Source of the DNA: Patella vulgata
Taxonomy: Eukaryota; Mollusca; Gastropoda; Patellidae
NCBI RefSeq assembly: GCF_932274485.2
Contig: NC_065881.2
Location: 14,790,613-14,854,612 of the forward strand
Direction of reading: 5' to 3'
DNA length: 64,000 bases
Part shown: piece by piece, positions 1-10,847 of the stretch
Position numbering within the stretch: the stretch's first letter is position 1
How the letters are laid out: every line of letters starts with the position of its first letter
Position numbers and translations under genes: made by a program
The notes under the pieces: model-generated
Told to the model about the DNA's origin: nothing
Seen by the model: the letters and a program-made list of their open reading frames with translations, nothing else
Databases searched by the model: none

Positions 1-105
1 ATTTTCAATATATTCATTTTTCATTATCTATTTCTGAACTAGTATTTAGCAAGAACGGCCAGCTTTGTTCCTCTATTTAGCTGTTTTAGGGCATGGGCTG
101 TAAAC
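1..105 (+). repeat. MITE family M1, right-end remnant
   Basis: Resembles the right part of the fuller M1 copy at 16407-16801 (shared words such as CAATATATTCAT and AGCAAGAACGGCCAGCT). It is cut by the window edge. It lies in the intron before the first visible exon of the fibrinogen-related gene. Confidence 0.4.
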
Positions 106-420
106 ATCAAGTTATCTCTTACATACAGGAGCATAAATCCTATCCATATCACTCAGTTCATCAGTTCATCGACTATTACTCACATACGTTAGGTCACTCA
201 GATCGTTCATTATGAAGTCGTTTGGATCGCCACTACGTGCTCAATTAACCGACTATTCTTCACATGCGTCAGGTCGAGAATAAAATCAGAATCATCTTTA
301 TTTACTTCTGTGAGAAAACATATTACCCAGTTATCACAATTCTCTGGAATATAATTACTGCTTATTTCTAAACGACGTTTCCAAGAGGATTATGTAGCTG
401 TGTTTTTTTTTATTTCACAG

Positions 421-2363
421 GACATTCGTTGCGAAGATGCTTATTGTACCTGTCCATTAGGTAAATATGGAGAAGACTGTCAAGATATCATATCAGGTAA
501 AATTAACATCCACTTCTTGTTTCATGTTTTAACAGTTTTAATGTATGTGTATATTTTCAAATATACAGATACTTTGTAAATATTACAAATTCTTAATATA
601 GGGGGAGAGAACTGGGGTTTATTGTCCACTAGGTCATTTCGGGACTAACATTGTTCAATTTTATTTCAATAATTCGCTTTCGCGGAGGGGCCTTTAGCAT
701 TGCTAGGAAACCGGAGTACCGGTCAAAATCCACGAGGTTGGATTGGCGATCCTACTCCTTGTCACGTTCAAGCGGGGAATCGAAACCACATCACTTGATT
801 CAATGACCGAGCTTCTGATTTCACATTTAATCGTTAAATCCCCCAAATATAGAAAGAAGACAATACTTCGTTACAGATACTAGTAACGTGTGCCGGGACA
901 ATTGACTCAGAATTTCTGAAGATGATTACATGACCTATAAGGCGGGGTTTGGGCTGGGCCTTGGACCTAGGGTTTAGAGGAGTCGGGTTCCATTGGTCTT
1001 CCACTTTTAGAAAGAAATAATTTTCACATAATTTTTTTTAAAAAATAAATAGAATTCATAATAGCATCCCCTGAAAGATGTAATGGCCTAAACATGATAT
1101 GTGATGTCACGTATTCTGCACCGCGAAAAAGGATTAATATTATACCGAAAATTAAATTATGAAATTTGTATGGCAGTCATTTATGTGAGGGGAGCCAGGG
1201 TGACTCGGTGGTTAAGACGTTGGCTCGCTAACCTGAAGATCCCGTGTTCGATCCCTGCGTTGGCTGAGAAAGTTCACCGGGAGTTTTCCAACGTGGTTCC
1301 TCATTGTCAGTGCTGCAGGACAGAGGGCCCTCTGTCAAGGGACAACGTATAGTCAGTCAGATGGGACGAAAACCCGAGGTCCCACTTACACATTGGCTTG
1401 CACGTAAAAGATCCCTTGGCATTTGAAATTCGATATAAGAGTTGGGCATAATGCCGCTGTTCGGGCAAAATATTCCTCATAGTACACTGCATGGCGTTTG
1501 CCCGTCTTCATTATAGCCTTGTCGGAGCAGAACAGTAGAATTTAAACCCCATTTCATTCCATTTTATTTATGTGACGCAGCAGTATTCTCTGTTGAGTTA
1601 TTGCCCCTGAACAAATCAGTAAACATTTGATGGGTCCGTTTTTATTTAAATGTTTTAACGTGTTATTTAGTGTTTCTAAACTTTGAGCAATGTTATTATT
1701 TTGTATGTTTCAGATTGCACCGAAGGTTCAGAGAAAGGTTTGAGATCAACTAATGATGTATTGACAACCATAAAGCCGCTTGCGTCTCCTGATTCTCTTG
1801 AAGTACTCTGTACATTTGACGATGGTGGATGGACTGGAATACTCGGCCGTAATAAGGACTGTTTACGTGAGAACTTTAATAGAACTCTGGAAGAATATGA
1901 AGAGGGTTTTGGCAATGTCACGTCTAACAAATGGCTAGGTTTGAAACAAGTACTCTCGCTACTTGGTAATCCCGACAGTACCTACAAACTACGAGTAGTC
2001 CTGGTTAAACCAGATGCGTCAACTTGCGTCAGTCAGTACTCCAACTTTGCTATCGGTAATAAATCGACGTCCTATACATTATATATTAGTGGCTACACTG
2101 GGGTTGGACCATCATGTGGGGACAGTTTGACTGGTACTATCAACTTGAACAACAACTCCTTCTCTACATACGATGTTGATTATACTGAAAACTGGGAATG
2201 TGCCAAGAGATTCGGGGGCGGATGGTGGTATGCTAGTCATGTCGACTGCACCGGTAGCCTTTTAACCGGATCAATGAATGGCTCCAAAACAGAAAATTTT
2301 TGGAATGAAAGTCTGTCAGATTCTGCATTGAATCAAATATATTTACAATTACAAAGGAATTGA
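421..2363 (+). CDS. Fibrinogen-related protein, last two exons (5' part outside window)
   Basis: Two exons join in phase. Exon 421-496 follows a TTTCACAG acceptor, ends at CAG/GTAAAA and encodes the end of an EGF-like repeat (CTCPLGKYGEDC). Exon 1714-2363 follows TTTCAG and runs to a TGA stop. Together they read as a fibrinogen C-terminal domain: the start CTEGSEKG, the FDDGGWTG core, FNRTLEEYEEGFGN, WLGLKQ, the ISGYTG stretch, STYDVDYT near the usual calcium site, FGGGWWY, and a short tail. Such EGF plus fibrinogen proteins (FReP, tenascin or ficolin-like) are secreted, bind glycans or microbial surfaces, and are expanded in molluscs. Signal peptide and earlier exons must lie upstream of the window. 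It sits on the same strand as the RB-like gene and may be nested in one of that gene's 5' introns. Family assignment is firm, ligand unknown. Confidence 0.85.
603..850 (-). mobile_element. SINE-B copy
   Basis: Reverse-strand copy in the intron between the EGF and fibrinogen exons. It runs from the tail complement (GGGGTTTATTGTCCACT) through the conserved AAAATCCACGAGGTTGGA block to the tRNA-like head. Diverged, so probably old. Confidence 0.75.
1190..1570 (+). mobile_element. SINE-A copy, full length
   Basis: Head resembles a tRNA: box A GACTCGGTGGTTAAGAC and box B GTGTTCGATCCC. A unique body follows (ACACATTGGCTTGCACGTAAAAGATCCC, here broken for length as ACACATTGGC and GCACGTAAAAGATCCC), then the tail TTTAAACCCCATTTCATTCC. 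This is one of the best full-length references for the family in the window. Confidence 0.85.
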
Positions 2364-2495
2364 TAAACCCATTGAGAAAGGTATTATCACTTTTCGGGAA
2401 GATTCTCAGTCGATCCCAAATTATGCATACTTCTAATTTGAATATATCCCATCAAACTAAAGTCACATACTGTATGTAAAATAATTAAATCTTCA

Positions 2496-2945
2496 GGAGG
2501 CAGACCACCACTAAATTTCATCATCTCGGTACGTTCGTCTATTTATAGCAATTCTCTCTCTCTCTTTTCTCCCCTTTTGCATGCCCATTTTTGTTGATTT
2601 TTGGGTCTATAGAATGGACGAAGAGGGTTTGAATTAACATTTTCTGCCAGGTTTTGGTAAATATTCATGATTTTGAGGCGGAAGGATTAGAGGGTTATCA
2701 GGTTAGCTACGGCGATATGTACGGCAACTAGTTACATGTTTTTAGTATGCTTCTTCAAGTTTGTGTATCTCAAAATTTTGGTGGTCAACCTCATACAAAT
2801 TTTAGTGCAAAGACGTGACCATTTGTTCCTCTGTCTGTAGTGAAAAGCATTCAGCCCAACGAAAATTTGGGGAAAAGTTGGAGGTGGGCAAAGAGGCCAG
2901 AATTAACATAGAAGTCAATGGGGAAATTAATGGTGGTCTGCCTCC
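2496..2945. mobile_element. MITE with 4-bp target duplication
   Basis: About 450 bp bounded by inverted GGAGGCAGACCACCA and TGGTGGTCTGCCTCC. The similarity extends a few bases inward (TAAATTT), and TTCA lies directly outside both ends. It falls in the presumed 3' untranslated or downstream region of the fibrinogen-related gene and has no coding capacity. Confidence 0.7.
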
Positions 2946-3054
2946 TTCAACCTTCTGTTTTATTTATTGTCTCCCTTTGTTGATATAGAATTCGAGAAAC
3001 TGCCACATTCTGTGGGTGAGGTTATAATCAAATGTTACATCTGTTACAACAGAA

Positions 3055-3060
3055 AATAAA
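3055..3060 (+). terminator. Candidate poly(A) signal of the fibrinogen-related gene
   Basis: AATAAA about 690 bases after the stop codon, beyond the MITE. No nearer canonical signal was noticed. Weak evidence in AT-rich DNA. Confidence 0.25.
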
Positions 3061-3075
3061 TTATACGGGAATTTT

Positions 3076-4850
3076 CACAATAACCAACTTTATTCCTTTG
3101 AAAATATAAAAAAGAAAACAATTAAAAATTCATACCGATTAAACTTTTTCGATGATTACTATCTTGGAAATAATTTCTGCTCCCTCTGCACCACATGGAG
3201 TAGGCTGCAGTAATCACTTGATTTACTTCCCGTTTACCCGGTTTACACTGATCAACAAATTAAGTACGGGCCTACTTTTAAATAATGTGTTATATCTAAT
3301 TTTATTTCAATATCTTTTAAATATTGTATAATTTCAAAATTTTAATTCCCTATCGTTTAAATATTGTGTTATTTCGAATTTTTAATCCCATGTATTTTGA
3401 ATATTGTCTAAATTCGAATTTTTAATTCCATGTATTTTGAATATTATCTTATTTCTAATTTTCAATCTCATGTATTTCAAATATTGTGTAATTGCCTGAT
3501 TTTAATCTCACGTCTTTTAAAAAGTGTGTAATTTCTAATTTCTAATCTCATGCATTTTAAATATTGTGTAATTTATAATTTCCAATCCCATGTGTTTTAA
3601 GAATTGTATAATTGTCAGTTTTTTAATTCCATGTATTTTAAATATTGTGTAATTTATAATTTTAAATCCGGTTTTTTCAAATATTGCGTAATTTCGAATT
3701 TTTGATCCCATGTTATTTTAATTCATGCATAATTTCTGATTTTTGATCCTATGCATTTTAATAATTATTGTCTACTTTCGAAATTTTAATCCAATATATT
3801 TTAAATATTGTGTAATCTCTAATTTCTAATATCATATCTTTTAAATATTGTGTAAATGCAAGTTTTTTATTCCATGTATTTTAAATAACCAACTTTATTC
3901 CTTTATTTAAAAATATAAAAAAAAAAATAAAAATTCATACGGAGTAAGCGTTTTCGATGTTAAGTATCTTGGAAATAAATCCTGCTCCCTCTGCACCACA
4001 TGTAGTAAGCTACTTCCCGTGTACCCGGTTTACACCGATCATTAAATCAAGTACGGACCTAATGATCGATTGATGAGATGTTTTAAAAACCTCACTTTTG
4101 CACTAATATTTTAAATAATGTGTTATATCTAATTTTATTTCAATATCTTTTAAATATTGTGTAATTTCGAAATTTTAATATCATATCGTTTAAATATTGT
4201 GTTATTTCGATTTTTTAATCCCATGTATTTTGAATATTATCTAAATTCGAATTTTTAATTCCATGTATTTCAAATATTATCTAATTTCTAATTTTCAATC
4301 TCATGTATTTCAAATATTGTGTAATTGCCTGATTTTAATCCCACGTCTTTTAAAAAGTGTGTAATTTCAAATTTCTAATGCCATGTATTTTAAAAATTAT
4401 ATTATTGCGAGTTTTTTGATTCCCTGTATTTCAAATATTGTGTAATTTCTAATTTTTAATCCCATGTATTTTAAAAATTGTGTAATTGTCAGTTTTTTTA
4501 TTTCCATGTATTTTAAATATTGTGTAATTTCTAATTTTTAATCCTGTTTTTTTTTCAAATATTGCGTAATTTTAAATTTTTAATCTCATGTATTTTAATG
4601 CATGCATAATTTTTGATCCTATGCATATTAATAATTGTGAACTTTCGAAATTTTAATTAAATATATTTTAAAGTAGCTAAGTTTCTAACTCAATATCATC
4701 CAAAGTCTTACACGTTGAAAACACGAATTATTTGTCAATTCAAATCAAATCTTACCGGGAAAGGGTAGGCTTCTGATATCCAATTGTACACTTTCTAATT
4801 TTTAATCCCATTTATTTTAAATATTGTTTACTTTCGAACGTTGTTTATCA
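3076..4850. repeat. AT-rich satellite with a duplicated leader module
   Basis: Two blocks (about 3280-3880 and 4110-4850) consist of degenerate units of roughly 35-45 bases, with recurring words TGTATTTTAAATATTGTG and TAATTTCTAATTTTTAATCC. Each block is preceded by the same roughly 210-base module (about 3076-3290 and 3886-4110) carrying CTGCTCCCTCTGCACCACATG and TACCCGGTTTACAC. The whole is therefore a tandem duplication of about 810 bases containing an inner satellite. No gene. Confidence 0.75.
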
Positions 4851-4861
4851 AATGTTTTGTA

Positions 4862-5055
4862 CGATCACATAGGCTAAGACGTGCGAGTTAGATCACCTGT
4901 CTGGTCACCTGTGCAACTTCGTGGGTTTTCCCCGAGTTTTCCGATTTTCTCCTCCCCTACGTACATGTCAATTCATGAAATATAATTAAACCACATCTTA
5001 GTCCCGAAATGATCTAGTTTTTGTCGAATGGACGTTAACCCCATCTCCCCGCCTC
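4862..5055 (+). mobile_element. SINE-B, 3' two thirds
   Basis: Carries the GTGGGTTTTCCCCGAG block, then TTAGTCCCGAAATGATCTAG, and ends in GGACGTTAACCCCATCTC. The head is decayed. Confidence 0.65.
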
Positions 5056-5555
5056 CCGCTTTAATGACTCTTTTAACAACACGTTAACACCTAAACGTCA
5101 CCGTTAGCATCCCACGGGTTTCAAATTTATACAGAATATCTAAATCAGTGAGGATGCCAGTGATTACCGACGTTAGCAATTGGAGTCCCTTCCCTTTGTA
5201 ACGAAAATATATAGACCATACTGTATCTCCAAGTGTGTTAGATGTTTTGTATTGTTCGGTCAGTCAGTTATCGACAATACTTTTATCTGTGTTTCCGGAA
5301 CCTTGACGCCCTTTGACATTGCCCAAAGGGCTACCACCCAATAGTAATATCTTGCATCAATTTGTACGCGATTCCACGATTGTGTATAGGGTAGTATGAC
5401 CATATTCACAGGGTTTCGTCCGTTTTTTCACCACCTTTCCTACCCCCATGTATTTACATCGCAGGTGCTTTAAGATCATCTGATCAACCAACTATATTTA
5501 CCTGCGCTACGTATTCAATATTCAATATGTTGCTTATATGAAGTGACGACTAATA
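5056..5555. other. No gene seen
   Basis: Unassigned intergenic or intronic DNA. I looked here for the missing 5' exons of the RB-like gene and found no matching reading frame. Confidence 0.5.
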
Positions 5556-5905
5556 AATGGGCTGGGGATCACGGTGGGTAAGACGCTGGCTCGCTAGCCT
5601 GGAGGTCGTGTGTTCGATCCCTGCATTGGCCGAGAAAGTTCATCCAGATTTTCCGGCGTGGTTCTCCCTTGTCAGTGATGCAGGACGGAGGGGCCGACAA
5701 GGAAAGCTGTCTAGTCGTTCGGATGGGACGAAAAACCGAGGTCCCGTGTACACATTGGCGTGCACGTAAAAGATCGCTTGACAGTTGAAATTCGATATAA
5801 GAGTAGGCCGTAGTGACGCTGTCCTGGCAAAATTTCCCTCATAGCACACTGTATGGCGTATGTCCGTCTTCATTGGCCTAGTTCGGAGCAAAACAGTAGG
5901 ACGTT
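5556..5905 (+). mobile_element. SINE-A copy interrupted at its tail by an LTR element
   Basis: Near-complete copy with box B TGTTCGATCCCTGC and the body up to CAGTAGGACGTT. The tail then breaks exactly where the LTR begins, so the LTR element inserted into an existing SINE. Confidence 0.8.
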
Positions 5906-6090
5906 TGTAGGATTGTCAAATCACAATGTTGTTATTGATATAAGGGAGATAAATACAGTAAACAAAAGAAAGGAGTTATCCTAAAGAAAAGATGGAGACC
6001 GGTAGCATGAAACCAGAATGTAGACAATTAAGAATAAATAAACAATTGTATCTTAGATAATCTATCCTCAAACGAACGCACGACACAACA
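5906..6090 (+). repeat. Putative 5' LTR (about 185 bp)
   Basis: Starts TGTAGGATTG directly after the broken SINE tail and ends ACACAACA. It is followed by AATGGCGACGAGGAT, a leader type common after Gypsy LTRs. No second LTR in the window confirms the borders. Confidence 0.55.
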
Positions 6091-7806
6091 TAATGGCGAC
6101 GAGGATGTAAGAGAATCAAGATATCTAAGAAGAATGATCAATAGAAATAGAAGGAAAGGTTAAAATAAATAGTCAATTCTAGAAATGACCACAAGAAAAT
6201 AACTTGAATAAGCGCCATTTTTGGGGTCATAGTTCAGCATGGGTGATGAAAACACAAGTACATTTGTTATTCCTCCACCGAAAGAATTTAACTGTCAGGC
6301 ATCTGATTTATATACAGAATTTACAGTATGGATGGAATCATTTGATTATTTTAGAATAGTCAGTGGTTTAGACAGATAAGAAAATGCCATACAATTAAGA
6401 GCTACGTACACTACTGCATAGTTTGGGCCCACCTTGTCAGATAATTTTTTCATCATTGCCAGGGATCAAGAGATCATATAAAGATGTAGTTAGGATTTTG
6501 AATGAACATTTTAATCCGAAAAGAAATACTGTTGCTGAAAGATATCAGTTTAGAAGAAGGATACAACATCCACATGAAACTATAGAAGAATATGTTGTAG
6601 AACTACGAGAGCTTGTGAAAACATGTGAATTTGTTCAATTAGAAGAAGAAATGATTAGAGATCAAATAGTAGAAAAGTGTAATTCGCATTCACTCTGAGA
6701 AAAGCTGTTACAGCAAGAAGATTTGACTCTAGAGAAAAAATTGACCATAGCAAGAAACTCTGAAAGAGCAAAGAATCAAGCTAGTTCGATGTCAGGAAAT
6801 CATGAAGCAACTAATTATATAGAGAACAGATTTCAATGGAGCCCATGGAAGAACAGAAATGAAAAAGTACAAAATGGGAAACTAGAAGGAAGAAATAGAA
6901 TTGACTAGAACCAAACACAGAAAAGATGGAAACAGAAAGAAATAAGCCAACCCCAGAATTCAAGAACAGAGCATAGAAATGTTAGTACTACTTCTTGTTA
7001 TCGCTGTGGCTGGACAGATCATTTAGCTGATAGATGTGGAGCCAAACAAACCAAATGTTTAGTTTGTCATAGATTAGGTCATTTAGCTAGAATGTGTCCA
7101 CAGAAGAAGGAAGATAGGAAAAAGAAAAATAGAATCAGAGCCATAGATGAACAAGACAGAGATGATGAAAATAAAAATTATGTATTTTTCATGAAGTCTG
7201 ATATGCATATTGAAATCTCCATCAATGGAAAAGATCTTCAACTTACTGTAGAAACTGGAGCAAAACAGAACATACTAAGCTCAAAACTTTATCATAAACA
7301 TTTTACAAATATGGAACTGAAAGAATCCAAAACGAAAGTTATAGCCTATGGTCAGAATACACCTTTAAATTGCCTTGGTTATTTTGTTATAGAAGGAGAT
7401 GCTGCTTCATTACTCAGTTGTAATAGTAGTTTTGCCTTGGGAATCCTTAGAAAAACCAATGCAGTATTTGAAAATGAAGAACCAAGTGAAGAAACGTCGA
7501 AGAAAATGTCATGTAAAGAAAGAAGAAGTGAATTGAAGAACCTTAGAGCTGAAGAAAAACAGAAATTAGAACAATTACTTGAAGAATATGATGACATTTT
7601 TCATGGTTTAGGAAAAGTGAAAGGTTTTGTTCACAAGGTTACTGTGAATAAAGAGGAAAAACCTGTAGTTCAGAAGTTAAGAAAGATTCCTTATGCTATG
7701 GAAGAAGCAGTGAATCAAGAAATAGAAAAATTATTAGAAGATGGTATAATTGAAGAGATAAATGAGGGAACTGAATGTATTTCAAATTTGGTTACAGTTC
7801 CTAAGG
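5906..7806 (+). mobile_element. Ty3/Gypsy-type retroelement fossil, truncated
   Basis: Order seen: a short LTR (5906-6090), leader, gag-like region (about 6240-6700), a nucleocapsid with two CCHC zinc knuckles (about 6996-7100), a retropepsin-like segment (around 7240-7280) and the N-terminal part of a Gypsy-type reverse transcriptase (about 7590-7806). The rest of pol and the 3' LTR are absent. The element is broken, with several breaks plus the 3' truncation, where a MITE fragment follows. Two knuckles and a very short LTR suggest a Mag-like clade, but this is inference. It sits inside a SINE-A copy and upstream of the first visible RB-like exon. Age: younger than that SINE, but long inactive. 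Confidence 0.8.
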
Positions 7807-8035
7807 TGCATTATATAAGAGCTAAATTTATTAACATAACGAGCCTATAATTAACTCTCTAGAACATCGGATGGCAGAGATTTAAACGTATTGAAACACA
7901 GTAACCATTTAATGATTTAATTTAAAAATGGTGAATCAAGACTTAGTCTCGATTAACAAGTCTTGTTCCTACGATAATGAACAATCTATACAACATCTTG
8001 TCAAAACTTCACTCAGAAAAAAGTAGTTGGCGGGC
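7806..8035 (+). mobile_element. MITE family M1, right-truncated copy
   Basis: Begins with the family terminus TGCATTATATAAGAGCTAAAT right where the reverse-transcriptase similarity stops. It shares ATTTAATGATTTAATTTAAA and CATCTTGTCAAAAC with the copy at 16407-16801. It ends shortly before the RB-like exon at 8075. Confidence 0.65.
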
Positions 8036-8074
8036 AAACACATATTTCATTTAGAAGGTGTTTTATCTTTGTAG

Positions 8075-9490
8075 GTAATTTCCCGGCAATCAGTGATGAT
8101 CTTGTGAATTCATATCACTTGCTTCTCTGCTGTATTGATTGGTTCTTTGCTAATGCCTTATTAGGAGGTAGAAAAGATCTCCTTAATCCGGAATTCTCAG
8201 GTAAGTGTGAAACTGTGAAACGCAATAAAATCTTAACGGCTTGATGTGTCATTTGTATTTTCACTAAAATATCAAATTTCTCAGTCAAAATACCAACACT
8301 AGATAATCTCCCGGTTTGGATTGAATCAGATTGAGGCATCTTGTTTGCTTGAGTAGATCATTGACATTTTAGTTAAACATAACTTTGTAAATGCTGATTT
8401 GGGAAGGGGCACAACTCTTACTTGATTTGATGAAATTTACTGGATAATCAACCACATAAAAAGATTTTAAAAAAAACCGATTTAAATAGGCACTTTTTAG
8501 CAAATTTTAATGTTGACAACAGACCCAGACCCATATGTTGAAGACTTTGGGGATCTGGGTGACCAAGACTACCCCCATATTAGTTAACTCTCTTACTGCT
8601 TACTGGACCACCACGACTCCCTGTTGCCAATAGACTTCATTTAAACAAATTGTTGTATTGACAGGTTTACCAGAAGGCTATGAAAGTCGTGAGTGGAAAC
8701 CACCTGCTGAAGCTCCGTGTATTATTAAACTTCTCAGCGATAAACATGATGGACTCGGTCTAGAAGCGAAAACTATCAAAGAACATTGGTGGAAACCCCA
8801 CATTAAACGACTGTTCGAAAGAAAGGTTTGTATAAAATATAGAATGCTTCGAGTCTCATGATGATTTTAGTTTTACCTGACAAAATAGAGTGATGCGAGA
8901 AGGTTGCAAAAAAAAATCCAGGCACTTAGAAAACAATGATTGCAAAAAAAGATAGATTGATTCAAGCAGCAGGCCCAATGATGATGATTTAAGTAGTATC
9001 CGACAAACTGTCAGGCCTTATTGAACTAGTGTCAAATTGCAACGGCAAAGGGATCTTTTATGTGCATGCCCATATATACACAGGAACTTAGTTTTTTTGT
9101 CCCATCTGTCCTGCACCACTGACAGGGCGAAACCACGTCAGAAAATCACAATGAACTTTCTCAAAGACCACAACGGGATCAAGGTCTTGACAAAATGACA
9201 GACACCAGAGCAATTGTGCCTGATAAAAACCTGAATTTGTACCTGGCAATGTCCAGAGGGTTTGGATGGTTAACGCTTGCACGTATCATAAGGTTTGTCA
9301 TTCAGTCAACTGGCTTGGTTTCGATTTCCCGGTTGTACGTGACAAGGAGTACGATCGCTTGTCCAACCTCATGGGTTTTCTCCGGCTTCCTCTCATCGCT
9401 AAAGACCCCCACGCATAAGCTAATTATTAAAATACCGTTGAACCATGTGTTAGTCCCTAAATGATCTAGTTTGTGTCAAGTGGACTTAAC

Positions 9491-9532
<42 letters not shown>

Positions 9533-10847
9533 TTCCAGACCCATCCAGAACATTACAAATCAAATCTAGAAATTTGTGGGAATATCTGAATCTTGTAAAC
9601 ATTCTAGAAGATAACTACTAAATGTGTGTTAGATTTTACAAAAAGAAATGATTGGTACAAATCAGTAAAAGATCAGTTGGCAATGCGTTAAACCACTCAA
9701 TTCACACGGCCAGTTTCCTAAACATTAGAAATGAAATGGGGTTTAACGTCCTACTGTTCTGCTTCGAATCCTAAACATGAGAGAAAGTAGCACTACCTAA
9801 TCCTATTAATTCAATCTCCTGTTTTTAATTACAGAGCTTGAAAGGAAAAATAGATACATTATCTGCTGTGTTGGAAGTGGGGAATTTTGAATTTAACAGG
9901 TAAATTTATTACAGTAATTATTTTGTGATGATTCTGTTTCATTTTATCATATTTGATGTCAAAACGTGTAGAAATTGGTATGGCGATATTTGTTTTAGGC
10001 ATGTCGCCTAGCTATAATTTATGATACGAAAATTTGGTTGAGAGCTGATTGTGGGTTCCCCTTTAATATTGAGGTTCCTGGCCGCAGCCTAGTACCCCCC
10101 CACCCACATCTAACCCAGCTTGAACGCTTAATTCTGTCTTTGCAAAATTCCTACAGCACTGTTTGTGCCATGGGATTTTATAACCAATTATCGACACGCG
10201 TTTATGTAATGTTAGGATGCAGGTTATTGTTTTACCCATGTTCTTGAAGCTACGACCGTGTTTCTAGACTGGTCTGCAATTCCCAAATCTATAGCTATGT
10301 TATCTCCCTTTTACCCAGACGATAGTCTAATCAGGGGTTGTGACACGAACGCAGATCAAACATGACCTCCACGGAAACCTTGTCATTCAACCAATCCTTG
10401 AACTTGGCAACTCGATTAACACAAGTAGACATTTTAGCTGGAAAGTGCGAGACTTGGTATTTGTGATGGTCAAGGAAACTGATAGGCTCCCCAGCTGGCT
10501 CAGTATCCAAGCCTTCTTTTGAAGATTGGTTTTATCATCAATACAAACTGGGAGTCTAACAAGAAAATAGTTAACTATTGAACAAAAAAACGCTTGGGTG
10601 GGAAAGGAGCTCTAACGAAATTAACTGGTGATTTTAAGCGTTTGTTGAAAATCATTTCTATGTTTGTTGTTTCAGTAAATCTGTAAATAATGCGTACGAG
10701 GAGTATGTATTGAGTGTGGGTGATTTTGATGAGAGAATATTTCTAGGAGACGATGCGGAAGAAGAGATTGGTACACCAGGAAAACCTGGAACCACTCTAG
10801 CTGAACAAATGCAGGCTAAACGAACCTTAAAACAACATGTTGATGAG
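8075..10847 (+). CDS. RBL1: RB-like gene, exons 1-4: end of the N-terminal domain
   Basis: The four exons carry the second half of the N-terminal cyclin-like domain ([15 protein letters not shown], then [18 protein letters not shown]) and the linker [19 protein letters not shown], which is nearly invariant in p107/p130. This linker argues for p107/p130 rather than RB1. Exon 1 opens with two bases of a split codon, and its acceptor lies about 40 bases after a truncated MITE. The donor of exon 4 is the less usual GTGATT. Confidence 0.9.

Noticed and set aside
1101-1352. Short open frame starting in front of the SINE-A at 1190
   Set aside because: Its protein is the translated tRNA-like head; similar peptides (RRWLASLEVVCSIPALAEKVH) recur at every SINE-A.
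3280-4850. CRISPR-like array of regular repeats
   Set aside because: Units are degenerate and contiguous without unique spacers, in a eukaryotic genome; it is a satellite.
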